Source of the DNA: Lactobacillaceae bacterium
GTDB taxonomy: Bacteria > Bacillota > Bacilli > Lactobacillales > Lactobacillaceae
Direction of reading: 5' to 3'
Length of the DNA stretch: 41,783 nucleotides
NCBI GenBank assembly: GCA_031282325.1
Contig: JAITDY010000005.1
Location: 1-41,783, forward strand
Both the position numbers and the translations under genes were made by a program. Every line of letters begins with the position of its first letter. The first letter of the stretch is position 1. Below the pieces are notes generated by a model. That model saw nothing but the letters and a program-made list of their open reading frames with translations. It was not told the origin of the DNA and made no database searches. Positions 41,420 through 41,783 of this stretch are shown in pieces.

Positions 41420-41783
41420 AAGACTAATAAACAAAGATGATTTATTGCATATTTTTTTATTTTAGGAAGAGTATTATCGTTATATAAATCAAACGTATCG
41501 TATTTTGCTATCGGTAGCGTAATTAAAGCCAAAAAAATACTAATTAACATTAGAATCAATAAAAAAATAATTAAGCCAAAACCGTTGAATTTAATTGAAT
41601 TACTAACTAAATTTCCAATAAAAGTATTAGGTCCAAAAAAATCTTTTAATACCATTGTTATGAAATTATGAAAACTATCAACCATTTGATTCCAAATATT
41701 AGAACCATTATTTTGCTTAATATTAATAGCAATTTCATTACCTTTATTTCCTAATATAGAACCTATTTTAAAAAAAATAAAAT
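41416..41783 (-). CDS. Membrane protein, C-terminal part only (N-terminus beyond the window)
   Basis: Reading right to left, the frame is open from the window edge to a TGA at 41418-41416, giving about 122 codons of a longer protein. The visible part has a polar Asn-rich stretch (GSILGNKGNEIAINIKQNNG), one strong transmembrane helix (GLIIFLLILMLISIFLALI) and a short tail ending INHLCLLVL. An internal ATG at 41685 exists but the frame continues upstream of it. It overlaps the start of the next gene by 4 bp. I cannot assign a family from this fragment. Confidence 0.6.
   Translation of the reverse strand, partial: FIFFKIGSILGNKGNEIAINIKQNNGSNIWNQMVDSFHNFITMVLKDFFGPNTFIGNLVSNSIKFNGFGLIIFLLILMLISIFLALITLPIAKYDTFDLYNDNTLPKIKKYAINHLCLLVL

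Noticed and set aside
1-41783. CRISPR array, insertion sequence or prophage
   Set aside because: No spaced direct repeats, transposase motifs, integrase or phage structural genes are visible; the tRNA-Lys has no integrated element next to it.

Overview
The window is a low-GC (about 30% G+C by eye) stretch of chromosome from a Gram-positive bacterium, most likely a lactic acid bacterium of the Lactobacillaceae in the broad sense, including the former Leuconostocaceae. The support is the gene content and order: rpoE(delta)-pyrG-murA-rpmE2, purR-glmU, an AddAB/RexAB nuclease without iron-sulfur cysteines, ychF next to DUF951 and DUF1129 genes, parA/parB-rsmG, and walRK-htrA-rlmH. Nearly all genes are on the minus strand. 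parAB, rsmG and walRK suggest that the right half lies fairly near the replication origin. I see no insertion sequence, prophage, CRISPR array or rRNA.

Layout. 1-5.6 kb: a partial aldo/keto reductase, ribosomal protein L31 with a likely autoregulatory leader, a family 2 glycosyltransferase, MurA (catalytic Cys replaced by Asp), CTP synthase behind a compact attenuator, and RNA polymerase delta. 5.6-12.5 kb: a DUF1934 protein, an HD phosphohydrolase on the plus strand, small unknown proteins, an Nramp manganese transporter with a universal stress protein, a membrane-anchored alpha/beta hydrolase divergent from an XRE regulator, and a probable free-standing structured RNA of about 220 nt. 12.5-15.2 kb: purR-glmU-unknown, preceded by two inverted PurBoxes.

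15.2-18.6 kb is the accessory region and the most interesting part. It is a compact minus-strand operon with a 32-residue peptide gene missed by ORF calling, a perfect 17-bp hairpin, an E1/ThiF-like adenylating enzyme with an N-terminal RRE-like domain (split by a one-base frameshift in a T5 run), a single-domain Clp-like AAA+ ATPase and an MFS exporter. The architecture resembles microcin C-type peptide-nucleotide operons, but the peptide does not end in Asn and an AAA+ protein is added, so the product is not predictable.

18.7-31.9 kb: rexA/rexB (addAB), gpmA, an apparent DUF1129-response regulator-histidine kinase-DacA operon, and ychF. 31.7-35.6 kb: DUF951, parB, a small unknown gene between parA and parB, parA, rsmG and an AI-2E family permease, joined by overlaps. 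35.6-41.8 kb: a small basic protein on the plus strand, rlmH, htrA, walK and walR without walH/walI/walJ, a tRNA-Lys(CUU), and an unknown membrane-protein operon running off the right edge.

Several genes have a TATAAT-like -10 element only 7-9 nt before the start codon and no Shine-Dalgarno sequence, which suggests leaderless transcripts. Functions are assigned from motifs and family knowledge; no database search was run.
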